A DNA stretch of 64,000 nt from Streptomyces parvus (lineage in GTDB: Bacteria; Actinomycetota; Actinomycetes; Streptomycetales; Streptomycetaceae). Positions within the stretch are counted from its first letter, which is position 1. The number at the start of each line of letters is the position of its first letter. The position numbers and the translations under genes are program-made. The notes under the pieces are model-generated. The model made no database searches. It saw only the letters and a list, made by a program, of their open reading frames with translations, and had not been told where the DNA came from. Shown one piece after another: positions 32,555 to 41,303 of this stretch. The stretch spans positions 62,001 through 126,000 of the forward strand of contig NZ_BMRY01000008.1 of the NCBI RefSeq assembly GCF_014648875.1, given 5' to 3'.

Positions 32555-34732
32555 TCAGTCGTGGAAGGTCTCGCCCTTCTCCGCCTTCTCCACGAGCAGC
32601 GCGGGCGGCAGGAAGCGGTCGCCGTAGCGCTCGGCCAGCTCCCGGGCACGGGCGACGAATCCGGGCAGGCCGCCCTCGTACCCGTTGATGTACTGGAGGA
32701 CGCCGCCGGTCCACGGCGGGAAGCCGATGCCCATGATGGAGCCGATGTTGGCGTCGGCGACGGAGATGAGGACGTTCTCCTCCAGGCAGCGGACGCTGTC
32801 CAGCGCCTCGGAGAAGAGCATCCGCTCCTTCATGTCCTCGAACGGCACGTCCGCGTCGGACTTGGTGGTGAAGTGCTCGCGCAGGCCCGGCCAGAGGCCG
32901 GTGCGCTTGCCGTCCTCGTCGTAGTCGTAGAAGCCCGCTCCCCCGCTGCGCCCCGTCCGCCCGAACTCGTCGACCATGCGGTCGATGACCGCGTCGGAGG
33001 GGTGTCCGGGCCAGGTGCCGCCGGCCTCCTCGACCGCGCGCCTGGTCTCGTTGCGGATCTTGCGGGGCAGGGTCAGGGTCAGCTCGTCCATCAGGGAGAG
33101 GACCTTGGCCGGGTAGCCGGACTGGGCGGCCGCCTGCTCGATGGACGCGGGCTCGACACCCTCGCCGACCATCGCCACGCCCTCGTTGATGAACTGGCCG
33201 ATGACGCGCGAGGTGAAGAAGCCGCGCGAGTCGTTGACGACGATCGGCGTCTTCTTGATGCGCCGTACGAGGTCGAAGGCGCGGGCCAGCGCCTCGTCGC
33301 CGGTCCGCTCGCCCTTGATGATCTCGACCAGCGGCATCTTGTCGACCGGCGAGAAGAAGTGCAGGCCGATGAAGTCGACGGGGCGGGACACTCCCTCGGC
33401 GAGGACTGTGATGGGGAGGGTGGAGGTGTTGGAGCAGAGCAGGGCGTCGGGCTCGATGACGTCCTGGATCTCCTGGAACACCTTGTGCTTGAGGGCGGTG
33501 TCCTCGAAGACGGCCTCGATCACGGCGTCGCAGCCCGCGAGGTCGGCCACGTCGCCGGTCGGGGTGATCCGGGCGAGCAGTTCGTCGCGCTTGGCCTCCG
33601 TCGTGCGGCCCCGGGAGAGCGCCTTGGCGAGCAGCTTCTCGCTGTACGCCTTGCCCTTGGCGGCCGCCTCGGTGGAGACGTCCTTGAGGACGACGTCGAT
33701 CCCGGCCTTGGCGCAGGAGTAGGCGATGCCCGCGCCCATCATCCCGGCGCCGAGCACGGCGACCTTGCGGACCGGACGCTCCGGGATGTCCCCCGGCCGG
33801 TTGGCACCGGAGTTGACGGCCTGGAGGTCGAAGAAGAACGCCTGGATCATGTTCTTGGAGACCTGGCCGGTGACCAGCTCGGTGAAGTACCGGGCCTCGA
33901 TGGTCAGGGCGGTCTCGAAGTCGACCTGGGAGCCCTCGACGGCCGCCGCGAGGATGTTGCGCGGCGCGGGCATGGGCGCGCCCGCGAGCTGCTTCTTCAG
34001 GTTGGCCGGGAAGGCGGGGAGGTTGGCGGCGAACTTCGGGTTGGACGGGGTTCCGCCGGGGATCCGGTAGCCCTTGACGTCCCAGGGCTGCTGGGACTCG
34101 GGGTTGGCGTCGATGAAGGCGCGGGCCTTCAGAATCATCTCCTCGCGGGTGGCGGCGACTTCGTGGACGAGGCCGTTCTCCAGCGCCCGCTGCGGGGTGT
34201 ACTGGGTGCCCTGGAGGAGCACCTTGAGCAGGGCGTCGGCGATGCCCATGAGGCGTACGGTCCGGGTGACGCCGCCGCCCGCCGGGAGCAGGCCGAGGGT
34301 GACCTCGGGGAGGCCGATGCGGGAGCCGGGGGCGTCGAGGGCGACGCGGTGGTGGGAGGCGAGCGCGATCTCGTAACCGCCGCCGAGGGCCGCGCCGTTG
34401 ATGGCGGCGACGACGGGCTTGCCGAGGGTCTCGATGCGGCGCAGCGAGTTCTTGATCTCGGTGCCGGTGTCGAAGGCGGCCTGGGCGTTCTCCGGGCCGA
34501 CCTTGATCATGTCCTTGAGGTCGCCGCCGGCGAAGAAGGTCTTCTTGGCGGAGGTGTAGATGATGCCGCGGATGGAGTCCTTCTCGGCCTCGGCGCGGTC
34601 GGCGATGGCCGCGATGGAGTCCTTGAAGGCCTGGTTCATCGTGTTCGCGGACTGGTTGGGGTCGTCGAGGACGAGAGTGACGACGCCGGTCTCGTCCTGT
34701 TCCCAGCGGATGGTGGTGCTCTCGGTCGTCAT
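32555..34732 (-). CDS. FadB-type multifunctional 3-hydroxyacyl-CoA dehydrogenase/enoyl-CoA hydratase
   Basis: The 725-residue fusion has an N-terminal crotonase domain with NGAALGGGYEIALASHHRV and LPEVTLGLLPAGGGV, including the catalytic Glu positions. Residues about 320-500 form the NAD-binding domain (VAVLGAGMMGAGIAYSCA, NTSTLPI, GLHFFSPVDKMPLVEII), followed by the duplicated C-terminal dehydrogenase domain. It catalyses hydration and oxidation of enoyl-CoA in the cytosol. The ATG at 34732 has GGAG 11 bases upstream. It is the last gene of the operon with thiolase, acyl-CoA dehydrogenase and CoA-transferase; a 178-bp palindromic element lies between it and the thiolase gene. Confidence 0.93.
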   Translation of the reverse strand: MTTESTTIRWEQDETGVVTLVLDDPNQSANTMNQAFKDSIAAIADRAEAEKDSIRGIIYTSAKKTFFAGGDLKDMIKVGPENAQAAFDTGTEIKNSLRRIETLGKPVVAAINGAALGGGYEIALASHHRVALDAPGSRIGLPEVTLGLLPAGGGVTRTVRLMGIADALLKVLLQGTQYTPQRALENGLVHEVAATREEMILKARAFIDANPESQQPWDVKGYRIPGGTPSNPKFAANLPAFPANLKKQLAGAPMPAPRNILAAAVEGSQVDFETALTIEARYFTELVTGQVSKNMIQAFFFDLQAVNSGANRPGDIPERPVRKVAVLGAGMMGAGIAYSCAKAGIDVVLKDVSTEAAAKGKAYSEKLLAKALSRGRTTEAKRDELLARITPTGDVADLAGCDAVIEAVFEDTALKHKVFQEIQDVIEPDALLCSNTSTLPITVLAEGVSRPVDFIGLHFFSPVDKMPLVEIIKGERTGDEALARAFDLVRRIKKTPIVVNDSRGFFTSRVIGQFINEGVAMVGEGVEPASIEQAAAQSGYPAKVLSLMDELTLTLPRKIRNETRRAVEEAGGTWPGHPSDAVIDRMVDEFGRTGRSGGAGFYDYDEDGKRTGLWPGLREHFTTKSDADVPFEDMKERMLFSEALDSVRCLEENVLISVADANIGSIMGIGFPPWTGGVLQYINGYEGGLPGFVARARELAERYGDRFLPPALLVEKAEKGETFHD

Positions 34733-34765
34733 GTCGGTGTTTTCTCCGTAAGCAGGTGGGGCCGG

Positions 34766-34943
34766 CCAGGGCCTGTCGTCAAACTGCCGTCGTCGCCCGG
34801 AGGGCGGCCGCGCGGCGTCTGGTGCGTGCGATCGCAAGGCGCTGGAATGGTCTTGTAGCGGAGCTACCAGGGCATTTCGGCAACGCCGCGAGCGCGCGTG
34901 CCAGGCGTCGCGCGGCAGGCGGCAGTTTGACGACAGGCCCTGG
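34766..34943. mobile_element. 178-bp palindromic MITE-like element between thiolase and fadB genes
   Basis: A perfect 24-bp terminal inverted repeat starts CCAGGGCCTGTCGTCAAACT at 34766-34789 and ends at 34920-34943. Inside it the sequence continues as an imperfect palindrome: GCGCGGCGTCTGG on the left matches GCGCGACGCCTGG read from the right, 11 of 13. The centre is a GTAGC-GGA-GCTAC hairpin. The whole element can fold into one long stem. It has no reading frame of its own and ends three bases before the thiolase stop region. This is the form of a miniature inverted-repeat element or an REP-like unit; related copies are, from memory, scattered in streptomycete genomes. Confidence 0.75.
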
Positions 34944-34946
34944 AGG

Positions 34947-36161
34947 TCAGATGCGTTCGACGACGGTCGCGACGCCCATGCCGCCGCCGACGCAGAGGGT
35001 GACCAGACCGAACCGCTGGTCCCGGCGCTCCAGTTCGTCGATGACGGTGCCGAGGATCATCGCTCCGGTGGCGCCGAGCGGGTGGCCGAGCGCGATCGCG
35101 CCGCCGTTGACGTTGACCTTGTCCAGGGAGAGGCCCATGTCCTTGACGAAGCGCAGGACGACTCCGGCGAAGGCCTCGTTGATCTCGACGAGGTCGATGT
35201 CGTCGATGGTCAGCCCGGCCTTGGCGAGCGCCTTGCGGGTGGCGGGGGCGGGGCCGGTGAGCATGATGGTGGGCTCGGAGCCGGAGACGGCGGCGGAGAC
35301 GATCCGGGCGCGCGGGGTGAGGCCGTAGCGCTCGCCGACCTCCTTGGAGCCGATGGCGACGAGGGCGGCGCCGTCGACGATGCCGGAGGAGTTGCCCGCG
35401 TGGTGGACGTGGTCGATCTTCTCGACCCAGTGGTACTTCTGGAGCGCCACCGCGTCGAAGCCGCCCATGTCGCCGATGGCGGCGAAGGAGGGCTTGAGGG
35501 CGGCGAGGGAGTCGGCGGTGGTGCCGGGGCGCATGTGCTCGTCGTGGTCGAGGACGAGGAGGCCGTTGCGGTCCTTGATGGGGACGACGGAGCGGGCGAA
35601 GCGGCCGTCCTTCCAGGCCGCGGCGGCGCGTTCCTGGGAGAGGGCGGCGTACTCGTCGACGTCGCGGCGGCTGAAGCCCTCGATGGTGGCGATGAGGTCG
35701 GCGCCGATGCCCTGCGGGGCGAAGCCGGTCTCGAAGCTGGTCATCGGGTCCATCGCCCAGGCCCCGCCGTCGGAGCCCATCGGCACCCGGGACATCGACT
35801 CGACGCCCCCGGCCAGGACGAGGTCCTCCCAGCCCGAACGGACCTTGGCGGCGGCCAGGTTGACCGCTTCCAGGCCCGAGGCACAGAAGCGGTTCTCCTG
35901 GACGCCCGCGACGGAGTCCGGCAGGCCGGCCGCGATGGCGGCGATGCGGGCGATGTCGGAGCCCTGGTCGCCGAGCGGGCTGACCACGCCGAGGACGATG
36001 TCGTCGATGGCGGCCGGGTCCAGGTCCGGGAAGCGGCCCCGGATCTCGTGGATGAGGCCGACGACCAGGTCGATCGGCTTGGTGCCGTGCAGGGCCCCGT
36101 TGGCCTTACCGCGGCCGCGCGGCGTGCGGATCGCGTCGTAGACGAATGCTTCGGTACTCAA
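34947..36161 (-). CDS. Acetyl-CoA C-acyltransferase (thiolase, FadA-type)
   Basis: The 404-residue thiolase has the nucleophilic Cys in ENRFCASGLEAVNLA, the His of NGGAIALGHPLGATGA and the second Cys in LVTLCVGGGMGVA. It cleaves 3-ketoacyl-CoA to acetyl-CoA and a shortened acyl-CoA. The family N-terminus (STEAFVYDAIRTPRGRG) requires a TTG start at 36161, which has AAAGG eight bases upstream; the much longer open frame continuing upstream is not coding. It lies 44 bases after the acyl-CoA dehydrogenase gene on the same strand. Confidence 0.93.
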   Translation of the reverse strand: MSTEAFVYDAIRTPRGRGKANGALHGTKPIDLVVGLIHEIRGRFPDLDPAAIDDIVLGVVSPLGDQGSDIARIAAIAAGLPDSVAGVQENRFCASGLEAVNLAAAKVRSGWEDLVLAGGVESMSRVPMGSDGGAWAMDPMTSFETGFAPQGIGADLIATIEGFSRRDVDEYAALSQERAAAAWKDGRFARSVVPIKDRNGLLVLDHDEHMRPGTTADSLAALKPSFAAIGDMGGFDAVALQKYHWVEKIDHVHHAGNSSGIVDGAALVAIGSKEVGERYGLTPRARIVSAAVSGSEPTIMLTGPAPATRKALAKAGLTIDDIDLVEINEAFAGVVLRFVKDMGLSLDKVNVNGGAIALGHPLGATGAMILGTVIDELERRDQRFGLVTLCVGGGMGVATVVERI

Positions 36162-36205
36162 GACAGCTGCCTTTCGAGGGTGGTGGTCGACGCGGTGATG
36201 GTGCG

Positions 36206-37348
36206 TCAGGCGAGCAGCGAGCGGCCGATGATCTCCTTCATGATCTCGGTCGTGCCGCCGTAGATGGTCTGGATGCGGCCGTCGGTGAATGCCTTGGCGA
36301 CCTTGTACTCGCTCATGTAGCCGTAGCCGCCGTGGAGTTGGAGGCAGCGGTCGGCGACGCGCTTCTGGAGTTCGGTGGCCCACCACTTGGCCATGGAGGC
36401 GTGGACGGCGTCGAGGGCGCCGTCGGAGTGGTCGACGATGCACCGGTCGAGGAAGGTCCGGGTGACGGCGCACTCGGTGGCCATTTCGGCGATCTCGAAG
36501 CGGATGTGCTGGAGCTTGGAGAGCGGACGTCCGAAGGCCTCGCGCTCCTTGACGTACTGGGTGGTGATCTCCAGCAGGTGTTCGGCGGCGGCGATCCCGG
36601 CGACCGCTATGCCCATGCGCTCCTGGGCCAGGTTGGTCATCAGGTGGATGAACGCGCCGTCGAGTTCCCCGAGGAGGTTCTCCTTGGGTACGCGGACGTC
36701 GTTGAAGAACAACTCGGCGGTGTCCTGGGACTTCTGACCGATCTTGTCGAGGTTGCGGCCGCGCTCGAAGCCCTCGGCACCGCGCTCGACGACGATGAGG
36801 GAGAGCCCCTTGGCCCCGCCCTCGGGGGTGGTCTTGGCGACGACGACGACGAGGTCGGCGAGGATGCCGTTGGAGATGAAGGTCTTGGAGCCGTTGAGCA
36901 GCCAGTGGTCGCCCTTGTCCTCGGCGGTGGTGCGGATCGCCTGGAGGTCGGAGCCGGCGCCCGGTTCGGTCATGGCGATGGCGGTGATGGTCTCGCCGGA
37001 GCAGAAGCCGGGGAGCCAGCGGCGCTTCTGCTCGTCGGTGGCCAGGCCGGTGAGGTAGGGGCCGATGATGTCGTTGTGCAGCCCGATCGCCAGGCCCGGC
37101 GCCCCCGCCCGGGTGAACTCCTCGGCGAGGACCGCGCTGTAGCGGAAGTCGTCGCTGCCGCCGCCCCCGTACTCCTCCGGGACGGCCAGGCCCAGCAGCC
37201 CCGCCCGCCCGGCGGCGAGCCACGCCTCGCGGGAGACGATGCCGTCCTGCTCCCACTGCTCGTAGTACGGGAGGACCTCCTTGGCCAGGAAGGCCCGGAC
37301 GGTCTCGCGGAACGCGTCGTGCTCCTCGGTGAAGATCTGCCGTTGCAC
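36206..37348 (-). CDS. Acyl-CoA dehydrogenase
   Basis: The 380-residue flavoprotein has AIAMTEPGAGSDLQAIRTTA (FAD/substrate loop), QERMGIAVAGIAAAEHLL and the C-terminal catalytic-Glu signature YGGTTEIMKEIIGRSLL. It introduces the 2,3-double bond into acyl-CoA, the first oxidation of the cycle, passing electrons to ETF. GTG 37348 with AGGAG upstream is the start. It lies 8 bases after the CoA-transferase stop, so the two are cotranscribed. Confidence 0.93.
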   Translation of the reverse strand: MQRQIFTEEHDAFRETVRAFLAKEVLPYYEQWEQDGIVSREAWLAAGRAGLLGLAVPEEYGGGGSDDFRYSAVLAEEFTRAGAPGLAIGLHNDIIGPYLTGLATDEQKRRWLPGFCSGETITAIAMTEPGAGSDLQAIRTTAEDKGDHWLLNGSKTFISNGILADLVVVVAKTTPEGGAKGLSLIVVERGAEGFERGRNLDKIGQKSQDTAELFFNDVRVPKENLLGELDGAFIHLMTNLAQERMGIAVAGIAAAEHLLEITTQYVKEREAFGRPLSKLQHIRFEIAEMATECAVTRTFLDRCIVDHSDGALDAVHASMAKWWATELQKRVADRCLQLHGGYGYMSEYKVAKAFTDGRIQTIYGGTTEIMKEIIGRSLLA

Positions 37349-37356
37349 GGGGTCTC

Positions 37357-38496
37357 CTAGTCTCGGGGGGTGGGCCGGAGCCCCGGTACGTCCCAGTCGG
37401 CCGCCACGGCCTCCGTGTCCGCGCCGGGCAGCGCGGGCCCGGTGCGTACGGAGACGGGGGTGGCCGAGAAGCGCGGGGCGGGGGCGGGCTGGGTCCGGCC
37501 GCCGTGCTCGACGAAGGTGGAGCGGGCGGCGAGGTGGGGGTGGTGCGGGGCCTCGGTGAGCGAGAGGACGGGGGCCACGCAGGCGTCGGTGCCGGCGAAG
37601 ACCTCGGTCCACTCGGCGCGCGTCCGGGTCAGGAAGCGTTCGGTGACGGCGGCGCGCAGTTCGTCCCAGCGGGCGAGGTCCCACCGGTCGGGGAAGGCGT
37701 CCGCGATACCGAGGAGCCGGGCGAACTCCGCGTAGAACTGGCCTTCCAGCGGGCCGACCGCCATGTGGCCGCCGTCGGAGGTGGCGTAGGTGCCGTAGAA
37801 CGGGCAGCCGCCGTCGAGGAGGTTCGCACCGCGCCGGTCCTGCCAGCTTCCGGCGGCGAGCATGCCGTGGATCATCGTGGCGAGGTGGGCGGCGCCGTCC
37901 ACGATGGCGGCGTCGACGACCTGCCCCGCGCCGTGGGCGCGGGCGTGCTGGAGGGCGGCGAGGACGCCGACGACGAGGTAGAGCGAGCCGCCCGCGTAGT
38001 CGCCGACCAGGTTGGCGGGGACGGTGGGCGGTTCGTCCGGCCCGCCGATCATGGACAGGGTGCCGGTGAGCGCGATGTAGGCGATGTCGTGGCCCGCGCG
38101 GTCGGCGAGCGGCCCGTCCTGGCCCCATCCGGTCATCCGGCCGTAGACGAGCTTCGGGTTGCGGGCGAGGCAGGCGTCGGGCCCGACACCGAGGCGTTCG
38201 GCGACGCCGGGGCGGTAGCCCTCGACGAGGATGTCGGCGCGTTCGACGAGGTCCAGGACGCGGGCCGGCCCCTCGTCGCCCTTGAGGTCCAGGACGACGG
38301 AGCGTTTGTTGCGGTTGGTGAGGTCGTGGGCGGGATCGATGCCGAGCCCCGCGCCGCCGGGCCGGTCGACGCGGACGACGTCGGCCCCGAGGTCCGCCAG
38401 CAGCATCGCGGCGAACGGTCCGGGGCCGATACCCGCCAGCTCGACGACCCGGACACCGGTCAGCGGACCGTGCCCGGGTGTTGGGCCTTTCGCCAT
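37357..38496 (-). CDS. CaiB/BaiF-family CoA-transferase (alpha-methylacyl-CoA racemase-like)
   Basis: The 379-residue class III CoA-transferase starts with GVRVVELAGIGPGPFAAMLL, then LADLGADVVRVDRPGG and NRNKRSVVLDLKGDEG. The catalytic Asp region reads NLVGDYAGGSLYLVVGVL. The AGIGPGPFAAMLLADLGADV form is typical of alpha-methylacyl-CoA racemases, which invert 2-methyl stereochemistry so that branched fatty acids can be oxidised. Streptomycetes make mainly iso/anteiso branched acids, so a racemase heading this operon is sensible. The ATG at 38496 follows a GGGGG stretch. It is the first gene of the operon. Confidence 0.88.
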   Translation of the reverse strand: MAKGPTPGHGPLTGVRVVELAGIGPGPFAAMLLADLGADVVRVDRPGGAGLGIDPAHDLTNRNKRSVVLDLKGDEGPARVLDLVERADILVEGYRPGVAERLGVGPDACLARNPKLVYGRMTGWGQDGPLADRAGHDIAYIALTGTLSMIGGPDEPPTVPANLVGDYAGGSLYLVVGVLAALQHARAHGAGQVVDAAIVDGAAHLATMIHGMLAAGSWQDRRGANLLDGGCPFYGTYATSDGGHMAVGPLEGQFYAEFARLLGIADAFPDRWDLARWDELRAAVTERFLTRTRAEWTEVFAGTDACVAPVLSLTEAPHHPHLAARSTFVEHGGRTQPAPAPRFSATPVSVRTGPALPGADTEAVAADWDVPGLRPTPRD

Positions 38497-38512
38497 CTGT
38501 GAGCCCCCAGGG

Positions 38513-38535
38513 GTGTGACACAACCGATGTAACAC
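38513..38535. promoter_or_regulatory. Candidate operator upstream of the beta-oxidation operon
   Basis: GTGTGACA-CAACCGA-TGTAACAC is an 8-7-8 inverted repeat with one mismatch. It lies 17 bases upstream of the CoA-transferase start in the 209-base divergent gap. Its place fits repression by a TetR- or GntR-type fatty-acid regulator. Confidence 0.45.
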
Positions 38536-38705
38536 CTGTGATGCTAAGAACGTCCCCGGCTCCGCACAACCCCTCGGGCCGAGCAAGCGCTTAGCTCTTC
38601 GCTCCGATCCTCTCGCACGCGGCCCGCCCGGCCGCACGCCGCCACGGCGCTCTCCGCTACCCTCTGCCTGCCACGTCGGCACCCGTCTCCCAGCCGGAGG
38701 TACTC

Positions 38706-39896
38706 GTGAACAGGCAGAACGACGCGACACGCCCCTTGGACGTGGTCCTCTTCGGTGCCACCGGCTTCGTGGGGGCGCTCACGGCCGAGTACCTGGCGGC
38801 CCACGCGCCCGCCACTCTCCGCTGGGCGCTGGCCGGGCGCAGCCGGACCAAGCTGGAGAAGCTGCGCGAGCGGCTCACGGCGATCGCCCCGGCCTGCGCG
38901 GAGCTGCCGCTGCTGGAGACCGATGCGGACGACGGCGACGCACTGGCCGAACTGGCCGCCTCCACCCGGGTGGTGGCCACGACCGTGGGGCCGTACCTGC
39001 GGTACGGCGAGAAGCTCGTCGCCGCCTGCGCGGAGGCCGGGACGGACTACGCGGACCTCACGGGCGAGGCGGAGTTCATCGACCGGATGTATCTGGAGCA
39101 CGACGCCCGGGCCCGGGAGACGGGGGCGCGCCTCGTGCACGCCTGCGGCTTCGACTCCGTACCGCACGACCTCGGGGCGTACTTCACCGTCAAGCAGCTG
39201 CCCGAGGACGTCCCCCTGACGATCGACGGCTTCGTCCGTACCAACGCGGTGTTCTCCGGCGGGACGTTCGCCTCGGCGCTGACCGCGATGGGCCGGGGCC
39301 CGCAGATGCTGGCCGCCGCCCGGGAGCGCCGGCTGCACGAGCCGCGTCTGGTGGGCCGACGGGTCCGCACCCCGGCGGGCTCCCCGCACTTCAGCGGGGA
39401 GACCGACGCCTGGGCGCTGCCGCTGCCGACGGTCGACCCGACGATCGTGGGCCGCTCGGCGCGGGCCCTGGAGCGGTACGGCCCCGACTTCCGCTACCGC
39501 CACTTCGCCTCGGTCAAGACGCTGCCCATGGCGCTCGGCGCCCCGGTGGCGATCGGCGGGCTGGTCGCGGCCGCGCAGGTGGAAGGCGTACGGGAGTGGC
39601 TGATGAGCCGTTACGAGCCGGGGCAGGGGCCGGACGAGGAGCGCCGCGGACGGAGCTGGTTCACCGTCCGCTTCGTCGGCGGGGGCGGCGGGCGACGCGT
39701 CTACACCGAGGTGTCCGGCGGCGACCCGGGCTACGGCGAGACGGCGAAGATCCTCGCCGAGTCGGCGGTGTGCCTGGCCCTGGACGAGCTGCCGGAGACC
39801 TCCGGGCAGGTCACCACGGCGGTGGCGATGGGCGACGCGCTCCTGGACCGGCTGACGGCGGCGGGGCTGCGGTTCCGGGTCGCGGCGGTGCGGTAG
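38706..39896 (+). CDS. Saccharopine dehydrogenase-like / trans-acting enoyl reductase family protein
   Basis: The 396-residue protein has an N-terminal NAD(P)-binding motif (VVLFGATGFVGALTAEYLA) and conserved VATTVGPYLRYGEKLVAACA plus ACGFDSVPHDLGAYF. These belong to the saccharopine-dehydrogenase-like family that includes mycobacterial trans-acting enoyl reductases of lipid synthesis. A hydrophobic C-terminal stretch (GAPVAIGGLVAAAQVEG) may contact membrane or lipid. CCGGAGG precedes the GTG start. It is divergent from the beta-oxidation operon, which suggests a lipid-related substrate, but the reaction is not known. Confidence 0.85.
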   Translation: MNRQNDATRPLDVVLFGATGFVGALTAEYLAAHAPATLRWALAGRSRTKLEKLRERLTAIAPACAELPLLETDADDGDALAELAASTRVVATTVGPYLRYGEKLVAACAEAGTDYADLTGEAEFIDRMYLEHDARARETGARLVHACGFDSVPHDLGAYFTVKQLPEDVPLTIDGFVRTNAVFSGGTFASALTAMGRGPQMLAAARERRLHEPRLVGRRVRTPAGSPHFSGETDAWALPLPTVDPTIVGRSARALERYGPDFRYRHFASVKTLPMALGAPVAIGGLVAAAQVEGVREWLMSRYEPGQGPDEERRGRSWFTVRFVGGGGGRRVYTEVSGGDPGYGETAKILAESAVCLALDELPETSGQVTTAVAMGDALLDRLTAAGLRFRVAAVR

Positions 39897-39909
39897 CCGG
39901 GCGGCAGGT

Positions 39910-40053
39910 CTAGAAGATCCAGCCGGCCAGTGTGTAGAGCATCGCCCCCAGCCAGACGAGACCGACGGCGCTGCCGAGGAGCATGCCGAGGGCCATGCGG
40001 CGCTGGGCGGGGTCGAAGGGCGCGGGACGGACGGCTGCACGAGAGGCGTTCAT
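39910..40053 (-). CDS. 47-residue single-pass membrane peptide
   Basis: An ATG at 40053 opens a 47-codon frame ending in TAG at 39910. The product has a short basic, Pro-containing N-terminus (MNASRAAVRPAPFDPAQRR), one hydrophobic helix (GMLLGSAVGLVWLGAMLYTL) and a short AGWIF end. Codons have the G/C third-position bias of real genes here, and the frame fills an otherwise empty gap between a convergent neighbour and the glutaredoxin gene. It is too short for normal ORF lists. Function is unknown; a small membrane-protein modulator is possible. Confidence 0.65.
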   Translation of the reverse strand: MNASRAAVRPAPFDPAQRRMALGMLLGSAVGLVWLGAMLYTLAGWIF

Positions 40054-40143
40054 GTGTTCAGCCTGCCCAGTCGTACGGATCCATGCCATCCGTACGTGTA
40101 CTCAGTTGCAGGACTGTTCCAGGTTGTTCCACGCCCGGGACGA

Positions 40144-40581
40144 TCACCTGCGGGGCGGCAGCTGTCGGCGTACCCACGCGGGGTCCGGGTTGATGTGCGG
40201 CCGGTCCGCGACGACGACGGTCGGCACGGTCTCGTCCCCGCCGGTGGCGGCCCGCACCGCGGCCGCACCCGCCGGATCGCGCCAGATGTTCACCCAGTGC
40301 AGCCGGGAGGCGTCGCGGCCCAGCCGGAGGCGCAGCCGCAGGCAGTACGTGCAGCCCGGCCGCCAGTAGACGAGCGGGCGGCCGTCCACGGCGCTGCGGC
40401 GCGCCGCCTCGGCAGCCGGGACCGGCGCCGGGAAGACCAGGGGCGAGTGGATGACGGCCAACAGCACGAACAGCACCGGGAAGACCGCCGTCATGGCGGT
40501 GTCGCCGCCGAGGGCGGACCCCGTCGCGGCGAACGCGCCAGTGAGCAGGAACAGGGCCGGCAGCCTCCACGCGCGTCTCAT
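40144..40581 (-). CDS. Membrane-anchored glutaredoxin-like protein
   Basis: The 145-residue protein has two N-terminal hydrophobic helices (LPALFLLTGAFAATGSAL and VFPVLFVLLAVIHSPLVF). A glutaredoxin-like domain follows, with the redox motif RPGCTYCLRLRLRLG and the family's TVPTVVVAD cis-Pro segment. This architecture suggests a membrane-tethered thiol reductase or mycoredoxin-type protein. The ATG at 40581 lies eight bases after a TAGCGT box, so an internal leaderless promoter is possible, although the gene also follows nfi by 22 bases on the same strand. Confidence 0.82.
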   Translation of the reverse strand: MRRAWRLPALFLLTGAFAATGSALGGDTAMTAVFPVLFVLLAVIHSPLVFPAPVPAAEAARRSAVDGRPLVYWRPGCTYCLRLRLRLGRDASRLHWVNIWRDPAGAAAVRAATGGDETVPTVVVADRPHINPDPAWVRRQLPPRR

Positions 40582-40603
40582 GACACCGCACGCTACGGCT
40601 TCG

Positions 40604-41296
40604 TCAGGCGGTCGCTTCCCGCAGGGTCTGCCGGCACAGAGCGTCCGCCCGGCGGGTGCTCTCGGGCTGGCGGTAGCGGCCGGCGAGGCGGAGGGTGTGG
40701 GCGCAGGCGTTGTCGAGGCTGATGCGGTGGCCCACCGAGACGAACACCGGGCTGGTGTTCTCCCGGGTGCGCAGCGCGCGGCCGACCACCTCGTCGCCGT
40801 CCAGCAGCGGGGAGAAGTCACCTCGCCGGGGGCCGGGCGCCTCGTAGGTGAACGTGAACGGGTTCTTGCCGACGCCGATCACCGGCAGTCCGGTGAGCAC
40901 GCCCAGGTGGCTGGCGAGTCCGAAACGGCGCGGGTGCGCCAGACCGTAGCCGTCGCAGACGACGAGACCGGGGTCGACGCTCAGCTCCTCCAGCGCCTCA
41001 AGCACCGTCGGGATCTCCCGGAAGGCCAGCAGCCCGGGGACGTACGGGAAGGCGATCGTGCCGACGGCGGTGGCCTCCTCGACCGTCTCCAGCGTCGCGG
41101 CGTCCAGCACGACAGCCGCCGCGACGACGACGTCCTTCTCGTCGTCGTAGGCCACGTCCACCCCGGTGACCAGGCCGGTTCCGGGCTCCGGCCCCGCCTC
41201 GTCCAGGATCACCCGGTCGCGCAGCCGGTCCTGGATCGCCCGGCCCTCGGCTTCGTCGGCGGGGGTCTCGTGGGCGGGGGCGGGTGAGCTCGTCAT
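40604..41296 (-). CDS. nfi: Endonuclease V (deoxyinosine 3'-endonuclease)
   Basis: The 230-residue protein has endonuclease V signatures: the first acidic metal ligand in VTGVDVAYDDEK, YVPGLLAFREIPTVLEAL with the catalytic Glu, and VVCDGYGLAHPRRFGLASHLG with the second Asp. It nicks DNA near deoxyinosine from adenine deamination. The start is the ATG at 41296; TAAGCT ends seven bases upstream and there is no Shine-Dalgarno sequence, so translation is probably leaderless. It is divergent from the YciI gene across only 70 bases. Confidence 0.92.
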   Translation of the reverse strand: MTSSPAPAHETPADEAEGRAIQDRLRDRVILDEAGPEPGTGLVTGVDVAYDDEKDVVVAAAVVLDAATLETVEEATAVGTIAFPYVPGLLAFREIPTVLEALEELSVDPGLVVCDGYGLAHPRRFGLASHLGVLTGLPVIGVGKNPFTFTYEAPGPRRGDFSPLLDGDEVVGRALRTRENTSPVFVSVGHRISLDNACAHTLRLAGRYRQPESTRRADALCRQTLREATA

Positions 41297-41303
41297 ACCG
41301 GGG

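Noticed and set aside
32561..34858. 765-residue plus-strand frame
   Set aside because: Antisense shadow of fadB, Gly/Asp/Val-rich with no recognisable domain.
34947..37256. 769-residue frame that would fuse thiolase to an N-terminal extension
   Set aside because: The extension runs through the acyl-CoA dehydrogenase gene in another frame and is Arg/Pro-rich noise; the thiolase family N-terminus begins at TTG 36161.
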